Shown: in pieces, positions 7,106 through 15,323 of the stretch
Layout: the number at the start of each line of letters is the position of its first letter
Numbering within the stretch: the first letter of the stretch is position 1
Translations under genes and position numbers: made by a program
Origin: Anaerolineae bacterium
GTDB taxonomy: Bacteria > Chloroflexota > Anaerolineae > Promineifilales > Promineifilaceae
NCBI GenBank assembly: GCA_023382655.1
Contig: JAHDWK010000004.1
Location: 336,538-400,537, forward strand
Direction: 5' to 3'
DNA length: 64,000 nt
The notes under the pieces: generated by a model
The model's input: the letters and a program-made list of their open reading frames with translations, nothing else
Databases searched by the model: none
Told to the model about the DNA's origin: nothing

Positions 7106-8999
7106 ACTCCCTAAAAAAGTCCGTCATCGTGTTGTAAACGGTGACGCGGTTTTCAAATTTCAGCACATCGTGCCCCTCATCTTCAAACATCAGGTACTCC
7201 GCCTGATTGCCTTTGGCGCGCAAATCTTCCACCAGTTCGCGGGACTCAATTTCCAGCACACGCGGGTCATTTTTGCCCTGCACCACCAGCATGGGGCACT
7301 GCACATTTTGAATATAGGTAATGGGCGAGCGTTCTTTCAGGAAATCTTGCTCCGTCTCCGGGTCGCCGACGAGCATCTTCATAAACGGCTTCCACGTCGG
7401 CGGCACCCGGTCGGCAAAGGTGAGCAGATTGTACGGGCCAAACATATCCACCGCCGCCGCCCACAATTCCGGGTGGCGCGAGGCCAGCGTCAGGGTCATA
7501 AAACCACCATAGGAACGGCCGACCACCCCGGCACGAGACACATCCAACCGTTCATCTTGGGGCAAAACGTGCGTCATGGCATGAACATGATCCAGCCGGT
7601 CGGCCCCGCCCCAATCACGCACCACATGTTTCATGTAGTTGAAACCATACCCCGTGCTGCCGCGCACATTGGGCACAAACACGGCAAAACCGTTGAGCGT
7701 CAGGAATTGGATGAAGGGCATGGAAAACCAGGCAAAGTCGGGCCGTTCCTGTCCCTGCGGGCCGCCGTGAATGTAGTAGACCAACGGCCGTGCGCCCTCG
7801 TACCCCAATTCCGCCGCCGGTAAATAAAGCCGGGCGGAGATGCGCAGCCCGTCGTAGGAATCGAAGGCATAATCTTCGCCGGGAGACAACATGCTTTCGG
7901 TCAGGCCCAGGATGCGCTCATTGGTGTGCCGTTCCAACCGGTCCCGGTTGGGGCCGGCGATGGTGTAGAGTTGGGTGGGGGAGACGGCCGTGCTAAACGC
8001 CAACGCATACCGGTCGCCCTCTTTGTCATAGCGAATCGCGTCCAGCACCCCATTCGCCAATTCACCCTGCCCCACCAGCACCCGCTCCAGACGCAGCACC
8101 AGCTTATCCGCATCCAACGCCGCCTCATACGCCCAGGAACAGCCATCAATGTTGTACTCCACCAGATAGCGATTGCCCGTCAGATGCTTCAACCGCGTCA
8201 TTTCTCCCTGCCCGGTATGCACCACACCTGTCACCGCCACCGGTTTTACCTCCTGCGGATCAGCCAGTGACAGGAGACCCGGCCCATAAGTATCCGCGAA
8301 GAGACTGGTAGAAATGAAAAGAGCCGACTCATCGTCGGTGAAATAGACCTCGTTGATATTGTTGGTGGGATATTCCTGACCCGGCTGCCGCTGGCTTATG
8401 GGTGTGCCAAACAAAGCGGTAGGCGCTTCATCCCCCGGCGCATACCGAAAGAGTACAATATCGCCCATGCCATAGCTCTCAACTAACACAAAGCTGTTAT
8501 ATGCCTTATTGTTGCTTACCGGCACACCGCCATACATGCTCTCACTGAGTTTGGTCAATTCGCCGGTCGCCAGATCGGCCAGATACGAATGGAAAATAGA
8601 TTCGGTGCGCGATTGCACCGTGAGGAAGATGCGGTTGCGCGCCAAATCCTCGCCGCCAGCCATAATGCTGTGCCCGGCAAAAACCTCGCCGTGAAAGGGC
8701 TGCGGATAACCACCCGTCACCGGAATCAACATGGGCTGATAATTTTCATCACCATCTTTGTCAATCATCACCAAAATCTGGTCCAATTGGGGGAAGACGA
8801 CAAAGTTGCTTCCCTCCATCAGGTGCGGGTTTTGCAAGGCGATGTCTGGTGGTAGCAGTGGTTCGGGCACGCTGCCGCCGGTTTTCATGCGGTAGAGGGA
8901 GTTACGGCCGTTGAGATTGCTGATGAAGTAGATGGTGTCACCAACAACTTGCGGCCGTAAAAACAAACGAGCAGATAACAACGATTCAATAGGGATCAT
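7092..8999 (-). CDS. S9 family prolyl oligopeptidase-type peptidase
   Basis: This 635-residue serine peptidase has an N-terminal beta-propeller (about residues 1-380) and an alpha/beta-hydrolase domain. The nucleophile Ser is in VVGRSYGGFMTL, the acid in GKNDPRVLEIES and the His in DEGHDVLKFEN. PLVYYIHGGPQGQERPDF supplies the oxyanion-hole region. There is no signal peptide, so it is probably cytosolic and cleaves short peptides. The ATG at 8999 is chosen because AAGGAG lies a few bases upstream. The longer frame up to 9101 reads through a direct repeat rich in ATCCACAG and is unlikely to be translated. Its far C-terminus is read from the 7020 repeat. Confidence 0.88.
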   Translation of the reverse strand: MIPIESLLSARLFLRPQVVGDTIYFISNLNGRNSLYRMKTGGSVPEPLLPPDIALQNPHLMEGSNFVVFPQLDQILVMIDKDGDENYQPMLIPVTGGYPQPFHGEVFAGHSIMAGGEDLARNRIFLTVQSRTESIFHSYLADLATGELTKLSESMYGGVPVSNNKAYNSFVLVESYGMGDIVLFRYAPGDEAPTALFGTPISQRQPGQEYPTNNINEVYFTDDESALFISTSLFADTYGPGLLSLADPQEVKPVAVTGVVHTGQGEMTRLKHLTGNRYLVEYNIDGCSWAYEAALDADKLVLRLERVLVGQGELANGVLDAIRYDKEGDRYALAFSTAVSPTQLYTIAGPNRDRLERHTNERILGLTESMLSPGEDYAFDSYDGLRISARLYLPAAELGYEGARPLVYYIHGGPQGQERPDFAWFSMPFIQFLTLNGFAVFVPNVRGSTGYGFNYMKHVVRDWGGADRLDHVHAMTHVLPQDERLDVSRAGVVGRSYGGFMTLTLASRHPELWAAAVDMFGPYNLLTFADRVPPTWKPFMKMLVGDPETEQDFLKERSPITYIQNVQCPMLVVQGKNDPRVLEIESRELVEDLRAKGNQAEYLMFEDEGHDVLKFENRVTVYNTMTDFFREWLRP

Positions 9000-9007
9000 A
9001 TAATTCT

Positions 9008-9076
9008 CCTTTGGGAAATAATCCACAGAATCCACAGATTTTTTAATCGGTGAAATCTGGGGATTCTGTGGATTCT
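9008..9076. repeat. Inverted repeat with ATCCACAG units
   Basis: AATCCACAGAATCCACAGATTTT (9018-9040) is mirrored by AAATCTGGGGATTCTGTGGATT (9053-9074) with a short loop. It lies just upstream of the S9 peptidase start and could form a long hairpin in its leader. Confidence 0.65.
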
Positions 9077-9094
9077 CATATGTGTTTGGTAAGT

Positions 9095-9124
9095 GGGACA
9101 ATTATACCTGCGCCGTGTTATAAT
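9095..9124 (+). promoter_or_regulatory. Extended -10 promoter for the HicB-like/moeA pair
   Basis: A perfect TATAAT (9119-9124) is preceded by TGT (extended -10). A weak -35 box GGGACA (9095-9100) is 18 bases upstream. It would start transcription near 9131, about 27 bases before the GTG start at 9158. Confidence 0.55.
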
Positions 9125-9157
9125 GCCCCGGCGCAAACTTATAAAAAGAGATGTGAT

Positions 9158-9388
9158 GTGACAACACAAATAATGAATGCAGGTTTTCGTTTGCCATTAA
9201 CCATTGAACAGGTAGAAGGTGGCTCCTATATGGCCACCAGTTCACAGCTTCCAGGATTGCTCGTTTTGGCCGAGACGATAGAAGAGATTTTCCAACTGGC
9301 TCCTGACATCGCCAAAGGGTTGATTGAGGCCATGAAAGATAAAGGAGTTATGAGTTTTACGGCCGTAACTCATAACTGTCATGCCTGA
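9158..9388 (+). CDS. Small HicB-like antitoxin-type protein
   Basis: This 76-residue protein starts at GTG 9158 (AAAGAG seven bases upstream); ATG 9173 is an alternative. Residues 10-60 (LTIEQVEGGSYMATSSQLPG then LAETIEEIFQLAPDIAKGLI) match the partial RNase H fold of HicB-type antitoxins, with the usual G-Y-A---LPG---A-G-T--EA pattern. No HicA toxin gene or DNA-binding domain is adjacent, so it is an orphan. The last 13 residues are translated from a hairpin with an ACGGCCGT loop, and the gene overlaps the moeA start by eight bases. Translational coupling to moeA is likely. Confidence 0.6.
   Translation: MTTQIMNAGFRLPLTIEQVEGGSYMATSSQLPGLLVLAETIEEIFQLAPDIAKGLIEAMKDKGVMSFTAVTHNCHA
9346..9377. 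repeat. Hairpin with ACGGCCGT loop at the HicB-like/moeA junction
   Basis: AGTTATGAGTT (9346-9356) pairs perfectly with AACTCATAACT (9367-9377). The loop is TTACGGCCGT. It ends three bases before the moeA start codon and codes for the tail of the upstream protein, so it could control moeA translation. Confidence 0.7.
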
Positions 9389-10712
9389 ATTCTTTAACGT
9401 TCTGCCGCCTGATGAGGCACGCGCGCTGTTGTTAGCACAGTTGACGGCCGTACTCCCCCCCGAAACCATCGCTACAGAAGACGCACTGGGAAGGGTCACG
9501 GCTACCCCCCTTACTGCCCCCCACCCCCTGCCCCAATTCCGCCGCAGCACCATGGACGGCTACGCCGTGCGCGCCGCCGACACCTACGGCGCCTCCGAAA
9601 GCCTGCCTGCCTTCCTGCAAGTCATCGGCGAAATCCCCATGGGCCAACCGGCTCACCTCCACCTGCAAACCGGCCAGGCCGCCCTCGTCCACACCGGCGG
9701 CATGATCCCGGACACGGCCGATGCGGTGGTGCAGGTGGAGCATACGCAGGTGATCGGTGGGCAGATAGCAGTGGGCAGTGAGCAGTTAGCAGTAAGCAGT
9801 GGGCAATCTCCCAATCTCGCGGTGTCTCCACCACCAATCTCCCAATCCCCCCATTTCCTCTATGAAATCGAAGTCTTCAAAGCCGTTGCCGTCGGCCAGA
9901 ATGTGCTGCAGGTGGGGGAGGATGTGGGCCAGGGTGCAGAGATTTTGCCCGCCGGACATTGGCTACGGCCGCAAGATGTAGGCGGATTGCTGGCGTTGGG
10001 CATTATGCAGGTGGTGGTGGCACGACGGCCGTGTGTGGGCATTCTGGCAACCGGCGATGAGGTCATCCCGCCAGAGCAGGCGGCAGGGCCGGGGCAGATT
10101 CGGGACATCAACAGCTACACGGTGGCGGGCATGGCGCGGCAGGCTGGTGGCATTCCCATCCTGGGCGGCATTATTCCCGATGATTTTGAGGCGCTGTACA
10201 CGGCCGCGGCTGATCTATTGGCTACCTGCGATATGCTCGTCCTCTCTGCCGGGTCATCGGTGAGTGTGCGTGATATGACGGTACAGGTGATCGAAAAGCT
10301 GGGGCAGCCGGGCGTACTGCTGCACGGCGTGGCTACCCGCCCCGGCAAACCGACGATCGTGGGCGCGGTGGCGGGCAAACCGGTGTTGGGGCTACCCGGC
10401 AATCCGGTGTCAGCCATGATCCAGTTTGATATGTTTGGCGTCCCGGCCATTTACCGGCTGCAAGGGGTGAAGGAACTACCGCGCCAGGGGGTGGTGTGGG
10501 CCAGACTGAGCCAGAACATTGCCAGTGAAAGCGGCCGTGAAGATTATGTGCCCGCCCGCCTGAATGATGGGCCGGATGGTCTGTTGGCTACCCCGGTTTT
10601 CGGCAAAAGCAACCTGATTTATACGCTGGTGAATGCCGATGGTCTAATTAAAGTGCCGTTAAACAAAAACGGCTTACAAGCCGGCGAATGGGTCCACGTG
10701 CGCATTTTTTGA
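9381..10712 (+). CDS. moeA: Molybdopterin molybdenumtransferase MoeA
   Basis: This 443-residue enzyme inserts molybdate into adenylylated molybdopterin in molybdenum cofactor synthesis. Family motifs occur in order: ALGRVTATPLTAPHPLPQF, RSTMDGYAVRAADT, a barrel domain, VGILATGDEVI, IRDINSYTVAGMARQAGG, LSAGSSVSVRDMT (where most MoeA have GGVS-GD) and KPVLGLPGNPVSAM, followed by a C-terminal domain IV. A stretch of about 30 residues after ADAVVQVEHTQVIGG has no counterpart in MoeA and is encoded by the repeat at 9761-9852. The gene overlaps the upstream HicB-like gene. No other moa or mob gene is in this window. Confidence 0.9.
   Translation: MPEFFNVLPPDEARALLLAQLTAVLPPETIATEDALGRVTATPLTAPHPLPQFRRSTMDGYAVRAADTYGASESLPAFLQVIGEIPMGQPAHLHLQTGQAALVHTGGMIPDTADAVVQVEHTQVIGGQIAVGSEQLAVSSGQSPNLAVSPPPISQSPHFLYEIEVFKAVAVGQNVLQVGEDVGQGAEILPAGHWLRPQDVGGLLALGIMQVVVARRPCVGILATGDEVIPPEQAAGPGQIRDINSYTVAGMARQAGGIPILGGIIPDDFEALYTAAADLLATCDMLVLSAGSSVSVRDMTVQVIEKLGQPGVLLHGVATRPGKPTIVGAVAGKPVLGLPGNPVSAMIQFDMFGVPAIYRLQGVKELPRQGVVWARLSQNIASESGREDYVPARLNDGPDGLLATPVFGKSNLIYTLVNADGLIKVPLNKNGLQAGEWVHVRIF
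9761..9852 (+). repeat. Heptad repeat block inserted in frame in moeA
   Basis: CAGTGAGCAGTTAGCAGTAA heptads are followed by CAATCTCCCAATCTC units, the two commonest repeat families of this window, joined end to end. They are read in frame as GSEQLAVSSGQSPNLAVS and a proline-rich tail. The length keeps the moeA frame open. Confidence 0.8.
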
Positions 10713-10768
10713 GGAATTATGAATTAGGAATTATGAAGAGGTGAGCATCACCCCCTCACCGGCTCACC
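10713..10768. repeat. Short AATTATGA and CACCCCCTCACC repeats
   Basis: GAATTATGAATTAGGAATTATGA units and then CATCACCCCCTCACCGGCTCACC fill the gap between converging genes. The second part also encodes the last residues of the kinase gene on the minus strand. Confidence 0.55.
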
Positions 10769-11891
10769 CCGCCGGGAGTTCAAAGTAGAATTCACTCCCT
10801 TCTCCTTCCACGCTGTGGACGCCGACGCGGCCGTTCAGTTTGTCCATAATACGGCGCACAATGGAAAGCCCCAGGCCAAAGCCTTCGACGCGCACTTCGT
10901 TCAAGCGCACGAATTCGGTGAAGAGGACGGCTTGTTTTTCCGGGGAGAGACCCGGCCCGTTGTCCCGTACCCAGTAGCGCACCATACCGTCTGGCTGCAC
11001 GGCCGTGCCCAATTCCAAGCGGGGTGGCTGCCCCCCATATTTCAGGGCGTTGCTCACATAGTTGACCCACACTTCTTCCACCCAGGGGGCGTAACCAACG
11101 GCCGTGGGCCACTGGTCTGGCAGATGTACTTCACCCCGATATTTATCAATCATAAATACCAGACGATCCAGCGCTTTGGCTACCACTTGCTCCATATCTA
11201 GCGGACGCAATTGTACATCTTGTTTGCGCACACTGGCCAAAAGCAGCAGTTCATCAATAATGTTCACTCCGCGATAGCCAGTAGTTTGGATCTTCTTCAG
11301 GTAATCCACCATCTCTTCCGGTACATCATCAGCAAATTGCAGCAGCACAAAATCAATCAGACCAATGACCAACGCCAGCGGATTTTTGAGATCATGGGCC
11401 ACGGTATGAGAAAAGGCGTCCAGTTCAGCGACCTGCTCGCGCAAATCGCGCTGTAATTTGTATAGGGTGATGTGGCTGCGCACCCGTGCCAACACTTCTT
11501 CAGCCTGAAAAGGTTTGGCTACGTAATCAACCGCGCCCAATGTAAAGGATTTTACCTTATCATGGACATCATCCAGGGCGCTGATAAAGATGACGGGTAT
11601 TTCGCGGGTACGCTCGTCTGCTTTTAGCTGGCGGCATACTTCATAACCGTCCATTTCTGGCATCATAATGTCTAATAAGATGAGGTCTGGAGGATTGGCC
11701 TGGGCCACGGAGAGAGCCATACGGCCGTCACGCGCCGGGCGCACCTGATACCCGGCATTGCCCAAAAGACCGGCCAACAGCCGCAGATTAGCCGGGGTAT
11801 CATCTACAATCAAGATAGTGGCCGGAAGTGAGGAGAAGAGATTATCGTTCATTTCAAATAGGGTAAGTGCCTGATTGGGTAATTGCGTCAT
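10764..11891 (-). CDS. Receiver domain-histidine kinase protein
   Basis: This 375-residue cytosolic protein has a CheY-like receiver at about residues 24-142, with phospho-acceptor Asp74 in LILLDIMMPEMDGYEVC and Lys in VAKPF. A HisKA segment follows with His166 in FSHTVAHDLKNPL, then a HATPase domain with N box WVNYVSNALKYG, DNGPGLSPE and GFGLGLSIVRRIMDK. It has no membrane segment, so input comes through the receiver. Its ATG overlaps the TAA of the upstream hybrid kinase (TAATG), so the two are translationally coupled. The first 12 residues are read from an octad repeat; translation from ATG 11852 would avoid them but has no visible ribosome binding site. Confidence 0.88.
   Translation of the reverse strand: MTQLPNQALTLFEMNDNLFSSLPATILIVDDTPANLRLLAGLLGNAGYQVRPARDGRMALSVAQANPPDLILLDIMMPEMDGYEVCRQLKADERTREIPVIFISALDDVHDKVKSFTLGAVDYVAKPFQAEEVLARVRSHITLYKLQRDLREQVAELDAFSHTVAHDLKNPLALVIGLIDFVLLQFADDVPEEMVDYLKKIQTTGYRGVNIIDELLLLASVRKQDVQLRPLDMEQVVAKALDRLVFMIDKYRGEVHLPDQWPTAVGYAPWVEEVWVNYVSNALKYGGQPPRLELGTAVQPDGMVRYWVRDNGPGLSPEKQAVLFTEFVRLNEVRVEGFGLGLSIVRRIMDKLNGRVGVHSVEGEGSEFYFELPAG
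11868..11890. repeat. Octad repeat fragment at the kinase start
   Basis: CTGATTGGGTAATTGCGTCA on the plus strand belongs to the GGTAATTG family and overlaps the start codon of the receiver-kinase gene on the minus strand. Confidence 0.5.
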
Positions 11892-14122
11892 TATTCAACG
11901 ACTTCTTCTGTTTGTAGGCGAGCCAGGATTTTACCGTATTCAAAATCATCAGCCAGTCGTTGTAATTCGTCAGCGAGTGAAGGATTGTAGGTGTACACGG
12001 CCGTGACCAATGTCTCTACCTGCTCCATATCCGCCTGTGAGGTAGCCTGACGCAGCTGCGTCAACAACGCTGACGGCAAAGCCACGGGAGGCGCTTTTTC
12101 GCCGTTTGTAGCTCCCGGTAAGGTTGGCGGAGCGCCAACATCTTTTGTCGGTTCCGCATAAAGATATTGCACAGCCAAATGCTTTTGGATGGTCTCCAAA
12201 ATATAACTCGTCTGTACCGGTTTCCGAATAAAGTCATGACAACCCGCCTCCAGAATCGCCTCGCGTTCCTGGCTAAAGGCACTGGCGGTAATGGCAATAA
12301 TCACCGGTTTCTCACCATCTACCTGGGACAATATGGCGCGGGTCGCCTCATAACCATCCATTTCCGGCATGTGCAAATCCATCAAGATGAGCTGGGGCTG
12401 CCATTTGTGCCAGGCGTCAACGGCTATTTTGCCATCGGTCGCTTCCTGCACCACAAATCCCAACGGCCGTAACAATTCCACCAACACCTGGCGATTCTCC
12501 TGGTTATCATCCACCACCAGCACTCGTACCTCTGGCTGTTCAGGCGCCAGACCAACAATGTGGAGAGGCAAACTCTTAACCGGTTCGTTCATACCGCTGC
12601 CCAGGCGCACCTGAATGGTGAACTCAAAAACCGCACCGTGGCCGGGTGCATCATTCACATTGCGCACGGTCATATCACCGCCCATCAGCCGGGCAAACTG
12701 GCGGCTGAGCGTGAGACCCAGTCCGGTGCCTTCGTTAGACTGGATACCGGCTTTGGCGCGCACAAAGGCTTCAAACACCTTGTCCAACTCATCTAGCTCA
12801 ATACCTGGCCCCGAATCTTCAACGGTGAAGTGCAGCAGATGAATGGGCGCGTCGGACACGGCCGTGCCCGATTCATAACGCACTGCCACCCGCACCTGCC
12901 CCTGCGCTGTAAACTTCAAAGCGTTATTGAGTAGATTGATCAACACCTGTCGCAGTTTGGTCTCGTCAACAATAATGACCGGCGGCATATCCGCGTCCAC
13001 ATCCATCACCAACGACACCTGTTTTTCCTTTGCCCGCAGCCGGAACATGCCTTCCAACTCCTCCATCATCGCATATAAGTGGAAGGGTTTTTCATGCAAA
13101 GTCATGCGCCCTGCTTCAATTTTGGACATATCGAGCACCTGGTTGATCAACGTCAGCAGATGCTCGCCACTGTGCAAAATAATATCCAGGTTATTCCGAT
13201 CCTTTGGCCCAACGGTATTACGGCGCACCATCAACTGAGCAAAACCGAGAATCGCATTGAGGGGGGTACGCAATTCATGGCTCATATTGGCCAGAAAGGC
13301 ACTCTTGGCGCGGTTGGCGGCTTCAGCCGCCTCTTTGGCCGCTTGTAACTCAGTCTGGGCTCGTTTACGCTCTTCAATTTCCAGCTCCATTTGGTTCAGC
13401 GTTTTCTCCAATTGAGCCGTCATATCATTAAAGTGTTCACCCAATGTTTGCAGTTCGTCACCGGAATAAATGTGAACCCGTTGGCTCAGATCCCCCTGGC
13501 GCACATGTTCGGTGGCTACAATCATTTGTTGCAAGGGTTCTGTAATGGAACGGCTGATGACCAGGGCCAGCACCAATCCGATCAGGGCCACGCCTATTGC
13601 CACTGCGATTCCTTGTCGGCGCACGGCCGTCAGCTTCGCCGCCAACGGTGCGGTGGGCAGGCCAATGCTCACCGCACCAATCTTCTCCGCGCCCACAATC
13701 ACCGGTTCACCGGCAATTAACTGATCATCTTGCCACATAAAGATGGGGTCGCTGCCGGCCAACAATACTTTGCCAAACACATCCGGTTGGGGGTTAAATC
13801 GGGCATCGGGGTTGGTAGCGTCGGCAATCACACGGCCGTCACGGTCATAATAACGGCCGTGTGTCACCACCTCAAACTGGCCCAAATCCAGCATCAAATC
13901 GGAGAGAAAATCCGCCTCCAGAAAATAGAGGGCATCGGCGCCGCTGGCCGCTAATGTATTCAGCAACAGTTCCGCCTGTTGTTCCAATTCCCGCTGGAAA
14001 TTTTGGCGCTCCCGGCGCACGGTAAGTGTGGTGATTGCCGTGACCACCACCACGATAATGAAGGTAATAATGAGGGTGAGTTTGAGGGCTAACGGCCGTT
14101 GCCGCCAGAATCGTTGACGCAT
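11891..14122 (-). CDS. Membrane hybrid histidine kinase
   Basis: This 743-residue sensor kinase starts with a transmembrane segment (about 13-34), followed by an extracytoplasmic sensor (35-168) and a second transmembrane segment (171-191). HAMP (192-245), a coiled coil, and HisKA with His282 in FLANMSHELRTPLNAILGF come next. The HATPase has NLLNNALKFT, DSGPGI and GTGLGLTLSRQFARLMGG. A receiver domain carries Asp in LILMDLHMPEMDGYEATRA. The C-terminal 80 residues are helical and could be a degenerate phosphotransfer domain, but I see no clear Hpt histidine motif. It lies between a PhnD-like lipoprotein gene and the receiver-kinase gene on the same strand. Confidence 0.9.
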   Translation of the reverse strand: MRQRFWRQRPLALKLTLIITFIIVVVVTAITTLTVRRERQNFQRELEQQAELLLNTLAASGADALYFLEADFLSDLMLDLGQFEVVTHGRYYDRDGRVIADATNPDARFNPQPDVFGKVLLAGSDPIFMWQDDQLIAGEPVIVGAEKIGAVSIGLPTAPLAAKLTAVRRQGIAVAIGVALIGLVLALVISRSITEPLQQMIVATEHVRQGDLSQRVHIYSGDELQTLGEHFNDMTAQLEKTLNQMELEIEERKRAQTELQAAKEAAEAANRAKSAFLANMSHELRTPLNAILGFAQLMVRRNTVGPKDRNNLDIILHSGEHLLTLINQVLDMSKIEAGRMTLHEKPFHLYAMMEELEGMFRLRAKEKQVSLVMDVDADMPPVIIVDETKLRQVLINLLNNALKFTAQGQVRVAVRYESGTAVSDAPIHLLHFTVEDSGPGIELDELDKVFEAFVRAKAGIQSNEGTGLGLTLSRQFARLMGGDMTVRNVNDAPGHGAVFEFTIQVRLGSGMNEPVKSLPLHIVGLAPEQPEVRVLVVDDNQENRQVLVELLRPLGFVVQEATDGKIAVDAWHKWQPQLILMDLHMPEMDGYEATRAILSQVDGEKPVIIAITASAFSQEREAILEAGCHDFIRKPVQTSYILETIQKHLAVQYLYAEPTKDVGAPPTLPGATNGEKAPPVALPSALLTQLRQATSQADMEQVETLVTAVYTYNPSLADELQRLADDFEYGKILARLQTEEVVE

Positions 14123-14180
14123 ACCAATACTCTAACAGAAAACAGACAATGTGATAAGAAGGTGTGTTAAAAACGTTTTG

Positions 14181-14219
14181 TGTATGGCATATGGCGCAAA
14201 TTGCGCCATATGCCATACA
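14181..14219. terminator. 39-base near-perfect palindrome between lipoprotein and kinase genes
   Basis: TGTATGGCATATGGCGCAA (14181-14199) pairs base for base with its exact complement (14201-14219) around one A. It lies just after the PhnD-like gene (minus strand) and before the kinase start. On the minus strand the T-run is weak (AAAACG follows on the plus strand at 14170-14175, read as CGTTTTT). It may be a terminator, a processing signal or a regulator site. Confidence 0.6.
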
Positions 14220-14226
14220 TCATCAT

Positions 14227-15153
14227 TCACTGCTCCGCCTGCACCAATTCGTATAACTCACGCATACGCGCCAACTCTACCTCTGCCCCTTCGGCAAACT
14301 CCGCAAATTCTGTCGTCTGGAATAGCTCCAGTGCCGCCCGTCCTTCTTCTGTTTCTTCCATTGTTAACAGCGCCGTGCGAATAGCAGCTACCAGATCATC
14401 GTCCATACCGGCCCGTACCAACACCATTTGCCGGGGCACATCTTCAGTAGCCGCGATTATTTTTAGTTGCGCCTGTGTCTCCTCTGGTAAGCGGAAAAAC
14501 GTCACATTATCCACCACGCCGGCCGGCACAATACCGCTGATGACCCATTGCACCGTTGTATTGTCGGCCGCGCTAAACACATACCCCATCTCGTCAGCCG
14601 CCACTTCACTTTCCGGGGAAGATTTCAACACCGGATTCATGCGCTGTTCCACCAAATAAGATAAAGGCAACATATAGCCGGAAGTCGAAAAGGATTCTTC
14701 AAAGGCTACCATGCGCCCCATCAAATCATCCAGGCTGTCTACTTCGCTGTTTGCGGGCACAAAAAAGACAGAATGATATTCGGGTACGCCAAAACGAAAA
14801 CGGCGCAAAATGGGGGTGGCGCCAGTTTCATCGCTGATGACTAATACCGGATAGGGACTATCAAAATAAAGGTCCACTTCCCCGTCTTTCATCCACTGGA
14901 TCATAGTGTCCAGGTCGGGGGCAATTTTTACCGTGCCGCCAGAAATACCTACATCAGCTAATTGCGCGGCCAGAAAATCGGCTGTTGGTTGAGTGCCTCT
15001 GATCGTTTCCGTCGCCTCATCAGAAATATCACCCAAAACTAGCGTGCGTCCGGCGGGCACGGCCGTAGCCGCTTCAGGCGTTTCGGTGGTTTCCGCGCCA
15101 CAAGCCGTCAATACCCATAAAATTACAAGAAACAAGGTTAATCTTTGCCACAT
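14227..15153 (-). CDS. PhnD-like substrate-binding lipoprotein
   Basis: This 308-residue lipoprotein has a signal sequence with lipobox LTAC (Cys18), then a short T/E-rich linker. The rest matches the phosphate/phosphite/phosphonate-binding PhnD fold: LVLGDISDEATETIRGTQPT, DLDTMIQWMKDGEVDLYFDS (family form: L..G.VDl.w.gp) and SYSV-type YHSVFFV. DSLDDLMGRMVAFEESFSTS (family: DLkGK.vaf....TSGyl.P) and TTVQWVISGIVPAGVVDN also match. No permease or ATPase is near; instead two kinase genes follow downstream. A role as the sensing subunit of that signalling pair is plausible (inference). AAGGAGG lies 16 bases upstream of the ATG, further than usual, and an in-frame stop rules out an earlier start. 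Confidence 0.8.
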   Translation of the reverse strand: MWQRLTLFLVILWVLTACGAETTETPEAATAVPAGRTLVLGDISDEATETIRGTQPTADFLAAQLADVGISGGTVKIAPDLDTMIQWMKDGEVDLYFDSPYPVLVISDETGATPILRRFRFGVPEYHSVFFVPANSEVDSLDDLMGRMVAFEESFSTSGYMLPLSYLVEQRMNPVLKSSPESEVAADEMGYVFSAADNTTVQWVISGIVPAGVVDNVTFFRLPEETQAQLKIIAATEDVPRQMVLVRAGMDDDLVAAIRTALLTMEETEEGRAALELFQTTEFAEFAEGAEVELARMRELYELVQAEQ

Positions 15154-15323
15154 AAGTTAATCTTCGTGCCTCCTTAAAACAGTATGGTCGCCATTTTGCC
15201 ACGAAACAACAGGGGCGTGTGTGAAGAAGTACCAAACACCTTCTATCATATCGCTATCGCCATTTCATGAATATGGGGGATGTGTCCCATTCGGGCCAAA
15301 GAGCGCCCGTATAGGGCAAAAAC

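Noticed and set aside
7092..9101. S9 peptidase as an exported enzyme
   Set aside because: The residues before ATG 8999 come from a direct repeat and do not form a signal peptide; the true N-terminus is polar.
10764..14122. Split of one kinase gene by a sequencing error
   Set aside because: Both proteins have complete domain sets of their own; the TAATG overlap is a normal coupling junction.
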